This document shows positions 9,773 through 18,434 of a stretch of DNA of 64,000 nucleotides, piece after piece. The stretch is from Gemella sanguinis ATCC 700632 (GTDB lineage Bacteria > Bacillota > Bacilli > Staphylococcales > Gemellaceae). Where the stretch lies: assembly GCF_000701685.1 (NCBI RefSeq), contig NZ_KL370813.1, positions 1-64,000 of the forward strand, in the 5' to 3' direction. Position 1 is the stretch's first letter. Every line of letters starts with the position of its first letter. A program made the position numbers and the translations under genes. The notes beneath the pieces are model-generated. The model made no database searches. It saw only the letters and a program-made list of their open reading frames with translations, and was not told the origin of the DNA.

Positions 9773-10527
9773 CTAAGAATATTATTGTAACAACAAGTGT
9801 AAAAACATCTGATGAATTAATTGAAGTAGCAAAAAAGCATGCTTTAAATTTAGAGTTAGATTTTCACTTTAGAAATAAAAAAACAATAAAAGAACTATTA
9901 TCGCATTTTGATGGGGTTTTAGTAATTTACAAAAATAAGATCAGTTATTTTGAAAATAATAGCGAGTTATTCTTCCATCTTGATACTACTGCATTAAAAT
10001 TGAAAAATAACGATAATGAACCACTAACGGAATTAATACCACAGCCTTCTAAAGTATTAGATTGTACTATGGGGCTAGCAAGCGATAGTATTCTCTTGAG
10101 TTACTACGGCAATAAAGTTACTGCCCTTGAGAAAAATAAAATTATTCACTATATAGTAAGTAATGGTTTAAAAAACTATATTGCTAGCGATAATAAAATT
10201 TTATCCGCAATGCGATCTATAACTACTCATAATATTGATTGCTTAGAGTATTTAAAAAAGTGTGAAGATAATTCATTTGATATTATTTATTTCGATCCAA
10301 TGTTCTCTCATAATATTAAAGAGTCTATGAATTTATCGGGTATCGAAACCCTAGCTGATTATAATTTTCCTACTGAAGTTTTTTTAGAAGAAGCAAGACG
10401 AGTAGCCAAAAATAAAATTATAGTTAAAGCCCATTTTAGAGATAATATTTTTGAAAAATATAATTTTAAAAGAATTATAAGAAAAAATACTAAATTTCAT
10501 TATGGTTTTATCGACATTAATAATTAG
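9766..10527 (+). CDS. RsmJ-like SAM-dependent methyltransferase
   Basis: A 253-residue class I methyltransferase. The SAM-binding motif I is VLDCTMGLASDSILLSYYGN, followed by an acidic loop (ALEKN) and a catalytic-site motif FDIIYFDPMF. The DCTxGLxxDS and DPMF motifs match the DUF548/RsmJ family, which in E. coli methylates 16S rRNA at G1516; Gram-positive members (YpiP type) have not been well tested, so the substrate is inference. It overlaps fthC by seven bases and is probably coupled to it. The transcript ends at the bidirectional hairpin at 10549-10587. Confidence 0.8.
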   Translation: MLTKNIIVTTSVKTSDELIEVAKKHALNLELDFHFRNKKTIKELLSHFDGVLVIYKNKISYFENNSELFFHLDTTALKLKNNDNEPLTELIPQPSKVLDCTMGLASDSILLSYYGNKVTALEKNKIIHYIVSNGLKNYIASDNKILSAMRSITTHNIDCLEYLKKCEDNSFDIIYFDPMFSHNIKESMNLSGIETLADYNFPTEVFLEEARRVAKNKIIVKAHFRDNIFEKYNFKRIIRKNTKFHYGFIDINN

Positions 10528-10548
10528 ATAATTATATTTTTTCAAATA

Positions 10549-10587
10549 AAAAACAAGAACCAAGTCTATAGCTTGATTCTTGTTTTT
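10549..10587. terminator. Bidirectional terminator overlapping the UPF0223 coding end
   Basis: aaaaacaagaaccaag pairs with cttgattcttgttttt with T tracts on both strands. The stop codon of the minus-strand gene sits in the loop, so the last codons form one arm. Confidence 0.85.
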
Positions 10588-10832
10588 TCGTTTTTCATTT
10601 CTTTTGTTGTTTGATATCCATCATATCCCGTAATTTCTTTAAAATCACGATATAAATTATTTTCTTCAGATTTTGAGCGCACAATTGATTTAAATTCTTT
10701 ATAACACTCTTTATAATCTGCAAGGTCAACACCTTGTGTATAGCATTCTTCTATCATATCTAAAAATTTTATAATGATAGTAATTTCATCTACATTATAT
10801 AATGAATAATCGATAGGATAATTAAATTCCAT
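10566..10832 (-). CDS. UPF0223 family protein (YktA-like)
   Basis: An 88-residue soluble protein. The order of features (aromatic-rich start FNYPIDYSLYNVDEI, then EECYTQGVDL, YKECYKEFKSIVRSKSEE and GYDGYQTTKE) follows the UPF0223 family of Bacilli, whose role is unknown. It lies eight bases after the response-regulator gene in the same direction and probably shares its transcript; its ribosome site (AGGT) is weak, suggesting coupling. The final codons are built into the terminator stem. Confidence 0.85.
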   Translation of the reverse strand: MEFNYPIDYSLYNVDEITIIIKFLDMIEECYTQGVDLADYKECYKEFKSIVRSKSEENNLYRDFKEITGYDGYQTTKEMKNEKTRIKL

Positions 10833-10840
10833 AACTATAC

Positions 10841-11515
10841 CTATTCAAAAGTATATCCAACACCACGAACAGTTCTTAGATTTTTATCGTATCCAATTTT
10901 TCTAAGTTCTTTTCGTAACCCTGAAATATATACTTCAATCGCGTTAATTGTTGTTTCAGAGTCTACACCCCACACGCGGTCAAATATTTCTTCTTTTTCT
11001 AAAACGATATTGTTATTGATTACAAAGAAAGATAATAGTTCTAAATATTTACCTTTGATTGTATCTAATGTTTTTGTATCAGTTTTTACTAACTCATTTT
11101 TTAAGTCTAAAACAAGGTCTTTATAAGAAACTTCATTCTCTTCTTTTAAGTTACTCTCTCTTTGTAGCAAGTTCGACATTGTTGTTAACAATAGAGAAGC
11201 ATCTGCTGTTCTAGGAAGATATTCAGTCACTCTATGTTTCATAACTCTTGCTTTTTCTTCGTTTGATTCGGCAATTGTAAGAATAATAACTGGTGTTTTC
11301 TGTTCTCTTATTTCACGTGCATAGTCTAATACATCTATTCCACTTTTTCCTGGTAAAATGCTATCAGCAATAATAAAGTCATACACATTCTCATCCACAA
11401 GTTTTATTCCATCTAGTCCATCATAACAAACATCAGCATCAAATTTCTCTGAAATAGCTGCTTTTAGCGAAGCTGCTAAAAATTTATCATCTTCAATTAT
11501 AAGTGCTTTCAGCAT
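10841..11515 (-). CDS. OmpR-type response regulator with atypical receiver, no kinase nearby
   Basis: A 224-residue two-domain regulator: receiver (1-115) and winged-helix DNA-binding domain (about 128-224, ending VRGVGYTFE). The acidic pocket (Glu8, Asp9), the phosphoacceptor Asp51 in FIIADSILPG and Thr80 are kept. The invariant Lys that follows strand 5, normally in a (T/S)-K-P motif, is replaced: the sequence reads EYLPRTAD, with Arg102 at the Lys place and Thr103 for Pro. No histidine kinase gene is adjacent. Such changes are seen in regulators that work without ordinary phosphorylation. Starts at an ATG with AAGGAGGAG. Targets unknown. Confidence 0.9.
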   Translation of the reverse strand: MLKALIIEDDKFLAASLKAAISEKFDADVCYDGLDGIKLVDENVYDFIIADSILPGKSGIDVLDYAREIREQKTPVIILTIAESNEEKARVMKHRVTEYLPRTADASLLLTTMSNLLQRESNLKEENEVSYKDLVLDLKNELVKTDTKTLDTIKGKYLELLSFFVINNNIVLEKEEIFDRVWGVDSETTINAIEVYISGLRKELRKIGYDKNLRTVRGVGYTFE

Positions 11516-11582
11516 TGATAACTCCTCCTTTTTAATTTATTATCTAAGTAACTATTTTATAACTTTTACTAAAAAAATACAA

Positions 11583-12008
11583 CTACAAACTATGATTTTT
11601 TTCACTTTTTTTAGTTACAAAATAGGTGAATAATATATTTACTACCAATATCCCAAAAAAGGCTCCACATGTATCTAAAGCCACATCCTTAATATTCCCA
11701 TCACGTCCTGGAACAAATAACTGATGAATTTCATCAGTTATTGCATAAAACATCGAAAATATTAAACTAGCTATAGATACTCTTATTGTTTTATTATTTT
11801 TTATATCCTTTATTAATAAATTTGCAAAATATATAAAACTCCAAAATCCCAGTATGGCATATTCACTAAAATGCCCTAATTTTCTTATAAATAAATTATT
11901 AGATATTTTTGAGGAATCCTCTCCTGGTTGATTCGAAAATAAAAATATTAAAATACAAATAACAATTACTATACTAAGTGAATAGTATTTTTTGTATAAA
12001 AGTTTAAT
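11583..12008 (-). CDS. VanZ-like membrane protein, apparent AUU start
   Basis: An intact frame of about 141 codons with no ATG, GTG or TTG near its front. It reads KLLYKKYYSLSIVIVI, then FSNQPGEDSSKISNN, LGHFSEYAILGFWSF, YAITDEIHQLFVPGRDG and DVALDTCGAFFGIL, the complete VanZ pattern (four membrane segments, the DEIHQ-FVPGR and D-x-x-x-D-x-x-G motifs). A strong AAAAGGGGAAA site lies eight bases before an ATT at 12008 that matches where homologues begin, so initiation at AUU is the simplest reading; the alternative is a recently lost start codon. VanZ proteins confer low teicoplanin resistance in some species, but most family members have no known role. Confidence 0.75.
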   Translation of the reverse strand: MKLLYKKYYSLSIVIVICILIFLFSNQPGEDSSKISNNLFIRKLGHFSEYAILGFWSFIYFANLLIKDIKNNKTIRVSIASLIFSMFYAITDEIHQLFVPGRDGNIKDVALDTCGAFFGILVVNILFTYFVTKKSEKNHSL

Positions 12009-12258
12009 AAAAATTTCCCCTTTTATAATATGTTTTATATTTATCTTTCTATATCTATATTACCACATTATTAATATAATTGATAATATTTAAATCTGAA
12101 ATAAGAAAAAAAAATACTTTTTATATATTAAAAAATCCTCTGTAGCCTTAACAATCTTATATTTGGAAGAACTTATAGATATAATTAAAAATTTGCTTAT
12201 TTTGTTTAGTTTTATTTGTAATTTTTATTAATTTTTTAAAGAAATATTTTTCTAATTG

Positions 12259-12267
12259 TGATATAAT
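12259..12267 (+). promoter_or_regulatory. Extended -10 promoter of the DUF1904 gene
   Basis: TGATATAAT; weak -35. The start codon is 35 bases downstream with GGAGG at 12291-12295. Confidence 0.6.
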
Positions 12268-12301
12268 AAAAGAAAACGAATTCAAAATTTGGAGGTTTAT
12301 T

Positions 12302-12619
12302 ATGCCAAGAATAGTTGCTAGAGGAATCAAGAAAGAAGACTTAAAAAAAGTAAGTGCTGAGCTTTTCGACACAATCGCTGGAATCATCGAGCGTCCAAGA
12401 GAAGCTTTCACACTTGATTTAGTTGAAAGTGTTGCGATTCTAGACGGAGAAGAAATTAGCCGTGCTAACATTGAAATCGGTTGGGTAGAACGCCCTGTAG
12501 AAGTTTGCGAAAAAGTAGCTAATGCAGTAGGTGCCCTAATCAAACCACTAGGCTATGAAACTGTTATGGTTTCATTCAAGAGTATCGATTTAGCATACGA
12601 ATTTGTCTTCAAAAACTAA
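12302..12619 (+). CDS. DUF1904 protein, tautomerase-like
   Basis: A 105-residue protein beginning PRIVARGIKKEDLKKVSAEL, with an N-terminal Pro after Met as in the 4-oxalocrotonate tautomerase superfamily, and ending YETVMVSFKSIDLAYEFVFKN. It corresponds to DUF1904, a group with no proven reaction. Codon use is richer in G and C third positions than its neighbours, which suggests high expression. Strong TTTGGAGG ribosome site. Monocistronic between its own promoter and a bidirectional terminator. Confidence 0.75.
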   Translation: MPRIVARGIKKEDLKKVSAELFDTIAGIIERPREAFTLDLVESVAILDGEEISRANIEIGWVERPVEVCEKVANAVGALIKPLGYETVMVSFKSIDLAYEFVFKN

Positions 12620-12621
12620 TA

Positions 12622-12660
12622 GAAAATAGGATTTAAGAATTATCTTAAATCCTATTTTTT
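12622..12660. terminator. Bidirectional terminator
   Basis: aaaataggatttaaga / tcttaaatcctatttt with T runs on both strands; serves DUF1904 (plus) and the ABC exporter (minus, whose stop codon it touches). Confidence 0.8.
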
Positions 12661-14390
12661 TATCCTTTTATTTGGGTCTCATACATTTTCTTATATACTC
12701 CACCTTTTTGTAATAACTGTTCATGATTCCCACTTTCGACAACGACACCTTTATTTAAAACAAAGATATTATCTGCATTTTTTATTGTTGATAATCTATG
12801 AGCAATTATTAAAGTTGTTCTTCCTTGTTTCAGCTCTGTTATAGCTTTTCCTACACTTTGTTCAGTCTCACTATCTATATTAGCTGTAGACTCATCTAGT
12901 ATTAGTATTTTAGGATTTTTTGCTAGTGCTCTTGCCAGACAAATAAGTTGTTTTTCTCCAGTAGAAAAGTTACTACCACCTATTTCAACTTTAGATTCTA
13001 AAGAGTGATTTTCTAAAATAAACTCTCCCCCGACTTGAGTCAATGCTTCTTTGGCTAATTGTTTATCACCTGAAGTTGTTATATTTTCTAACAAAGTTCC
13101 TTCAAATAAGAATGAATCTTGAAGTACAATCGCTATATGTTCTCTTAGATATTTCCTGCTATATTCAGAAATATCTTTCCCACCAATTCTCAACGAACCT
13201 TTATTTGGTTCATAGAACTTAACTACCAAATTCATTATTGTACTTTTACCGCTTCCTGTATGACCTACAAAAGCTACTGTTTGATTTTCTTTTATTTCTA
13301 GATTTATATCTTTTAAGACATAGTCGTCATCATTATATGCAAAATATAAGTTCTTAAATTCTATATTTCCTCGGAAATCTTCAGTTTCTTGCATATCAAT
13401 ATCTTTTTCGACTTCTAGTTTAAGAATTTCTTGAATGTTATTCGCCGCACCTACTGCTCTAACATATGTTGAAATCCCCATAGTGAAGTCTGCTATTCTA
13501 TAGATTATATCCGTAGTGTAGTTTATAAATAAATAAACCATACCTAATGTAACTCCAAAAATATCGTTATTAAAACTTGAATATGCGTAGTAATAAACTA
13601 TACCGATAAATAAAATTACTCTAAAAACTCCTGTGATATTATGAAGTAGTAAGCTATCTACTTGATTTAGTTTTTTCCAATAGACATAACGCTCAATATT
13701 ATGCTTATTCCAATCTGCAATACTTGCCTTTTCTCTATTGAATGCTTTTATTACTTCTAAGTTTTGATAATTTTCATTTATTATTCCGTTACTTTCTGAG
13801 AATTTTCGTCTATAGCCTTTTATACTGTCAATAGTAAGTTTATTGTAGATTTTTAATACAAAATACATTATAGGTAATAATAACAACATAAATAATGCAA
13901 ATCTATAGTCTACATAAAATAATACTACGTAAGAAAATAGGATTTTTAATGTTATTATCATTATTTGAATAAAACTTGATACAAAAAATGTTCTAATCTG
14001 ATTAACATCACTTGTTATTCTTGAAACTACTGAACCTGCTGGGATATTATCAAAATATCTTATCGGCAAGCTTTGGATATGATCATACACTTGCATCTGA
14101 ATGCGAACATATATTTCATTAGCACCTTTTACTAAATATATATTTCTAATATAATTCGAAATACCTGAACAAAGTAAAATTAAGCCATAACCTAATGCAA
14201 TAGTTAAAGACTTGAGAACTATTTGTCTAGTGACACTTCCCTCGATTCCGTCAAAAACTTTCGATAGAACATATACGCCAAGAACACCTAATGCTACATT
14301 TAACACAGAAAATATTGTCCCTAGTATATATTCTTTTTTCGAATTTTTTATATAAGGTAGAAATTGTAACAATGGATTTTTAGTCTTCAT
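12660..14390 (-). CDS. ABC exporter half-transporter with degenerate signature
   Basis: A 576-residue fusion of six membrane helices (about 1-320) and an ATPase. Walker A is GHTGSGKSTIM, Q-loop VLQDSFLFEGT, Walker B ILILDEST with the catalytic Glu, and a switch His in IIAHRLSTI. The signature is FSTGEKQ instead of LSGGQ. In heterodimeric exporters of the BmrCD/LmrCD kind one subunit carries such a degenerate signature. It begins two bases after its partner's stop with AGGAGG inside the partner's end, so the two form one heterodimer. Substrates of relatives are drugs and lipids; here unknown. Confidence 0.9.
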   Translation of the reverse strand: MKTKNPLLQFLPYIKNSKKEYILGTIFSVLNVALGVLGVYVLSKVFDGIEGSVTRQIVLKSLTIALGYGLILLCSGISNYIRNIYLVKGANEIYVRIQMQVYDHIQSLPIRYFDNIPAGSVVSRITSDVNQIRTFFVSSFIQIMIITLKILFSYVVLFYVDYRFALFMLLLLPIMYFVLKIYNKLTIDSIKGYRRKFSESNGIINENYQNLEVIKAFNREKASIADWNKHNIERYVYWKKLNQVDSLLLHNITGVFRVILFIGIVYYYAYSSFNNDIFGVTLGMVYLFINYTTDIIYRIADFTMGISTYVRAVGAANNIQEILKLEVEKDIDMQETEDFRGNIEFKNLYFAYNDDDYVLKDINLEIKENQTVAFVGHTGSGKSTIMNLVVKFYEPNKGSLRIGGKDISEYSRKYLREHIAIVLQDSFLFEGTLLENITTSGDKQLAKEALTQVGGEFILENHSLESKVEIGGSNFSTGEKQLICLARALAKNPKILILDESTANIDSETEQSVGKAITELKQGRTTLIIAHRLSTIKNADNIFVLNKGVVVESGNHEQLLQKGGVYKKMYETQIKG

Positions 14391-14391
14391 A

Positions 14392-16140
14392 TTATTCTAC
14401 CTCCTTATTTTGATACTCATCTAACTCTCTATACCACGTACATTTATCTAAGAGTTCCTCATGAGTTCCCTCACTTAAGACTTCACCATTTTCTAGTACT
14501 AGTATTTTATCCGCATGCCTTACTGCTGAGATTCTATGAGAAACTATAATATTTGTCTTTCCTTGTCTATAATTCTTAATATTTTCAATTATTGTTTTCT
14601 CTGTATTTGCATCAACCGCACTTAGACTATCATCTAAAATTAAGATGTCTGGATTAGCTAAAATTGCACGAGCTATGCCTAACCTTTGCTTTTGACCACC
14701 AGAGAGTGAAATTCCATTTTCCCCTACTAGAGTATTTATTCCATCCTTGAAACTCTCTATGTCTTTTTTTATATCTGATAATATTAAGGCTTGTTCTAAG
14801 GTATTCTCTAGATTTTCGCGATAGAATAAGATATTTTCTTTAATAGTTTTAGAGAACAATTGATATTCTTGCGGTGCATAACCCATTTTTTCTCTAACAG
14901 AATAGTCATAGTATTTTTCCATACCTTGATTATCTAACAATAAGGTTTCTCTTTCGACTGGATAAAGCCTCAATAATTGTTTTATTAATGTTGTTTTACC
15001 ACTCCCAGTTTTACCTACTATTCCTATCGTCTCACCTTTATTAATTTTGAAATTAATATTTTCTAATACATTTTTATCATCGTATGAGAAGTTAAAATTT
15101 CTAAACTCAATACTATCATTAAATTCAAAATCGTATTCAGCTAAGTCATTATTAACTTCAGGTTTTCTATCTGATATTTCTAAAACTCTTCTTGTCGCTT
15201 GGCGAATTTCAATAATGATTATTACTAATTCTGAAATTGCTATATATGGCCATTGCAGCATACCTATTACTACACATACAGATATTAACTCACCTATTGT
15301 CATCATACCTGAATTAATAAAATAAAAACCACATGCTACCGCTAAGACATAACTGATTGCCGCTGAAATAGTATTTAAAGGCTGATATATTAATGTCTTC
15401 TTCATATATTTTTCATTACTTTTTGAGTAACTTCTTAGTTTTTCTACGAAACTATTACGCACCTTATCTAATAAACTATAAGCTCTAATCACACGAATAC
15501 CCTTAACATTTTCTAATGTTTCTTCAGTTATTTGATCCATTGTTTTAGCCATTTTATTATAATATTTTTCTTGTATACCGCGTCTACTAACTAAATAAAT
15601 TGTTTGTATTACTAGCGGTATATGTATTAACAAAAGATATATTAGATTAGACTTATTTAAAATAAGAACACTTATAAAAATATTGTAAATTATACCATCG
15701 AAAACTAGTAAGACACCATAACCAAAAGCTTGTGCTATATAGTTTGATATATCATTAGTTGATCTACTAATAACTTCCCCTATACTGAATCTACTAAAAA
15801 ACACGGGGGTATGTCGATAAATATCATTTTGAAGTTCATATGTTAAATCTTTAATAACCTTATCATAACCAATAAAAGTATAATATTCTTTAAAATAATA
15901 AACTATATATAAAGCTATCCCCGCAATAATAATTTTAGTGATTTCATTTACAACACCATTAAAATCTATTTCCCTATTAGCTATTCCGTCAACAATAAAA
16001 CTTAATCTATCAGAAGGATATAGGGTAAAGTAATACGAAGCTATTGAAGCTACTAAAGCAATTAATATTCTTACTTTATCTTTATAAATAATACTTCCTA
16101 TTTTTTTTATAATATCAGTATTACTGACTTCATTATTCAT
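14392..16140 (-). CDS. ABC exporter half-transporter with Asp in place of the catalytic Glu
   Basis: The 582-residue partner: six membrane helices, Walker A GIVGKTGSGKTTLIK, canonical signature SLSGGQKQRLGIARA, and Walker B ILILDDSLSAVD, where Asp replaces the catalytic Glu. Combined with the FSTGE signature of the other subunit, this gives one dead or weak ATP site and one working site, the known asymmetric design. Starts at an ATG after AAGGTG. It is first in a two-gene unit that begins after the RNase H terminator. Confidence 0.92.
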   Translation of the reverse strand: MNNEVSNTDIIKKIGSIIYKDKVRILIALVASIASYYFTLYPSDRLSFIVDGIANREIDFNGVVNEITKIIIAGIALYIVYYFKEYYTFIGYDKVIKDLTYELQNDIYRHTPVFFSRFSIGEVISRSTNDISNYIAQAFGYGVLLVFDGIIYNIFISVLILNKSNLIYLLLIHIPLVIQTIYLVSRRGIQEKYYNKMAKTMDQITEETLENVKGIRVIRAYSLLDKVRNSFVEKLRSYSKSNEKYMKKTLIYQPLNTISAAISYVLAVACGFYFINSGMMTIGELISVCVVIGMLQWPYIAISELVIIIIEIRQATRRVLEISDRKPEVNNDLAEYDFEFNDSIEFRNFNFSYDDKNVLENINFKINKGETIGIVGKTGSGKTTLIKQLLRLYPVERETLLLDNQGMEKYYDYSVREKMGYAPQEYQLFSKTIKENILFYRENLENTLEQALILSDIKKDIESFKDGINTLVGENGISLSGGQKQRLGIARAILANPDILILDDSLSAVDANTEKTIIENIKNYRQGKTNIIVSHRISAVRHADKILVLENGEVLSEGTHEELLDKCTWYRELDEYQNKEVE

Positions 16141-16181
16141 TGTTTCACCTTCTTTACTAACTAGTTTTTTCTTTTATTTAT

Positions 16182-16206
16182 AAAAAAGAGGTGTTAAACC
16201 TCTTAT
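16182..16206 (-). terminator. Terminator after RNase H
   Basis: AAGAGGT / ACCTCTT with a T run on the minus strand, directly after the stop codon; short stem. Confidence 0.65.
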
Positions 16207-16830
16207 TTATAAATATTTTTTATATCTATTTTCCTTAAATTCCTCAATTGCCTCTTTTGCTAAACTATCTACTAATTCATTTAATTCAACACCTGTATGT
16301 GCTCTTACTTTTATAAAGTGTAATTTTACTTTTGTTGATGCTCTACGAGCATACTCGACATAATTTTTTGTATAATCTAAATTAGCCTTCCATTCACCTG
16401 TCACCCAAGACTCTATACCTTCATAATCATAAAAAATCGTTATTTCAGGAATCTTTTTATCTACAGCGTACCACATAACAAATTTAGCTGCTTCTATTTC
16501 TCCGGCAACATTATGTAACTCCGCATATTCTTCTTTATCTCCGGCATGTTTAAATTGATATTTGTTTTCACCATCAACTATGACTACACCCGATCCATAT
16601 ATTTTGTATGCTCTATCAAAACTACCATCAATATAAGCATAGACACCATCTACACTTTCTATATTTTTCTTTCTAAATTTATTATTATTTAGAAAACCAT
16701 AGGCATCCTCCATATTATCAAAACTTTTGTAAACCGCTCCTTTATATCCTATGACTTGTTTTTGGCACTCAGGCCAAGTTAGGTACACTCCTGCTTTCCT
16801 ACCTTTTTTTACCGCGTAATACTTTTTCAT
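16207..16830 (-). CDS. rnhA: Ribonuclease HI with N-terminal hybrid-binding domain
   Basis: Cuts RNA in RNA-DNA hybrids. Residues 2-45 (YYAVKKGRKAGVYLTWPECQ) are the caulimovirus-viroplasmin-like hybrid-binding domain that precedes many RNases H1. The catalytic domain covers about 62-200 with the DEDD set Asp68 (YIDGSFD), Glu111 (AGEIEAA), Asp135 (FYDYEG) and Asp188 (LVDSLAK), and His178 in RAHTG. Length 207 is typical of this two-domain form. ATG with an AGGAG site. Confidence 0.93.
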   Translation of the reverse strand: MKKYYAVKKGRKAGVYLTWPECQKQVIGYKGAVYKSFDNMEDAYGFLNNNKFRKKNIESVDGVYAYIDGSFDRAYKIYGSGVVIVDGENKYQFKHAGDKEEYAELHNVAGEIEAAKFVMWYAVDKKIPEITIFYDYEGIESWVTGEWKANLDYTKNYVEYARRASTKVKLHFIKVRAHTGVELNELVDSLAKEAIEEFKENRYKKYL

Positions 16831-16978
16831 TAAAAATCTCCTAATGTTTACTTTACTTAATTAATTATACTATATAAAATTTTTCAAGTAAATTTTTTGT
16901 TAGAAATTCTTCCTTTATTATTTAATACTAATTTTTCTAAAAAAATACATTAAAAACAGCGTTTATAAAATTTATCGA

Positions 16979-17007
16979 TTGAATTTTTGAGCATTTTAAT
17001 GTAAAAT
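16979..17007 (+). promoter_or_regulatory. Promoter of murC
   Basis: TTGAAT (16979-16984), 17-base spacer, TAAAAT (17002-17007). Confidence 0.6.
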
Positions 17008-17069
17008 TGAAGTGCTTATAATTTTTTTATTTAAAATTTTAAGAATAAACACATTTTAGGAGAATTACA

Positions 17070-18377
17070 ATGAGTAAATATCATTTTATAGGTATTAAAG
17101 GATCTGGAATGAGTTCTCTTGCTCAAATCGCTTATGATATGGGGCATGAAGTACAAGGATCTGATGAAGAAACCTATTTTTTTACACAAGAAAAATTAGA
17201 GCAACGTAATATCCCTATGTATGGGTATAACGCTGAAAATATTAAAGAAGGCTTTGAGGTTATTTTAGGAAATGCCTTCGATGAAACACATATCGAATAC
17301 CGTGCAGCAAAAGACTTAGGTCTAAAAATCTATACTTACGCACAATTTTTAGGGAAATTATTAGATGAAATCCCATCTATCGCAGTAACTGGTGCACATG
17401 GTAAAACTACTACATCAACAATGGTTAGTAATATCTTCAAACATAACTTCGTGACATCTTACCTTATTGGTGATGGTACAGGTCATGGTGAAAAAAATTC
17501 TGACTACATTGTTGCGGAAGCATGTGAGTATTATCGTCACTTTTTAGCTTACCATCCAAATTATGCGATAGTAACTAATATTGACTTTGACCACCCTGAT
17601 TACTTTAACGATGAACATGATATGTTCGATGCTTTCCAAAGCTTTGTTAACCAAGTTAAAGATACTGTTGTTATTTGTGGAGATGACCGCCTTGCTTCTC
17701 AATTAAAACCTAGTACAGCAAAAGTTGTTACATATGGATTTAATGAAGGTAATGATTATCAAATAAAAAATGTAAAAACTACTTCAGAAAATAGTGAATT
17801 TGATGTTTACAAAAACTCTGAATTATTAGGAACATTTACTATGGCTGTTTTTGGACTACATGATATTTCAAATGCTACATCTGCAATCGCATTAGCTGAT
17901 ATTTGTGGTCTAAGTACTGATGAAATCCAACAATCACTTGGTTCATATCACCATGCTGAAAGAAGATTTACTGAGCACAAAGTTGGAACTAATGTTGTTG
18001 TTGATGACTATGCGCATCACCCAAGTGAAATTAAAGCAACAATCGATAGTGCACGTAGAAAATATAGCGACAAACAAATTATTGCAATATTCCAACCACA
18101 CACATATACACGTACAGCTAAATTCTTAAATGAGTTTGCTGAAAGCTTACTAACTGCAGATAAGGTATTCCTATGCCCAATTTTCGCTTCAGTTCGTGAG
18201 AAAGAGAAAATTGTTGGTATTGAAGATTTACAAAAAGTTACACCAGGTTCAGAAATTATCTATGGTGAAGATAACTTTGATAAATTAAACTTCGATAATA
18301 GTGTTATACTGTTCATGGGAGCTGGAAATATCAATAAACTTTGTAATAAATTTGTGGAACAAAACTCAAATAAATAA
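17070..18377 (+). CDS. murC: UDP-N-acetylmuramate-L-alanine ligase
   Basis: Adds L-alanine to UDP-MurNAc, the first amino acid of the peptidoglycan stem (cytosol, ATP-dependent). 435 residues, begins MSKYHFIGIKGSGMSSLAQI (Rossmann-type UDP-binding motif GxxGxGM), with ATP loop VTGAHGKTTTSTM, EACEYYRHFL and DDYAHHPSEI, which are MurC-specific. Start ATG after TTAGGAG. Followed 57 bases later by a DUF948 gene, an arrangement common in Bacilli. Confidence 0.97.
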   Translation: MSKYHFIGIKGSGMSSLAQIAYDMGHEVQGSDEETYFFTQEKLEQRNIPMYGYNAENIKEGFEVILGNAFDETHIEYRAAKDLGLKIYTYAQFLGKLLDEIPSIAVTGAHGKTTTSTMVSNIFKHNFVTSYLIGDGTGHGEKNSDYIVAEACEYYRHFLAYHPNYAIVTNIDFDHPDYFNDEHDMFDAFQSFVNQVKDTVVICGDDRLASQLKPSTAKVVTYGFNEGNDYQIKNVKTTSENSEFDVYKNSELLGTFTMAVFGLHDISNATSAIALADICGLSTDEIQQSLGSYHHAERRFTEHKVGTNVVVDDYAHHPSEIKATIDSARRKYSDKQIIAIFQPHTYTRTAKFLNEFAESLLTADKVFLCPIFASVREKEKIVGIEDLQKVTPGSEIIYGEDNFDKLNFDNSVILFMGAGNINKLCNKFVEQNSNK

Positions 18378-18434
18378 TTATACAAATATTAAATAAAACA
18401 AAATAAAGGAAGAATTTTAAGGAGGAAATAAAAA

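Noticed and set aside
12157-12543. Minus-strand open frame opposite the DUF1904 gene
   Set aside because: It runs through the DUF1904 promoter and has no ribosome site or family likeness.
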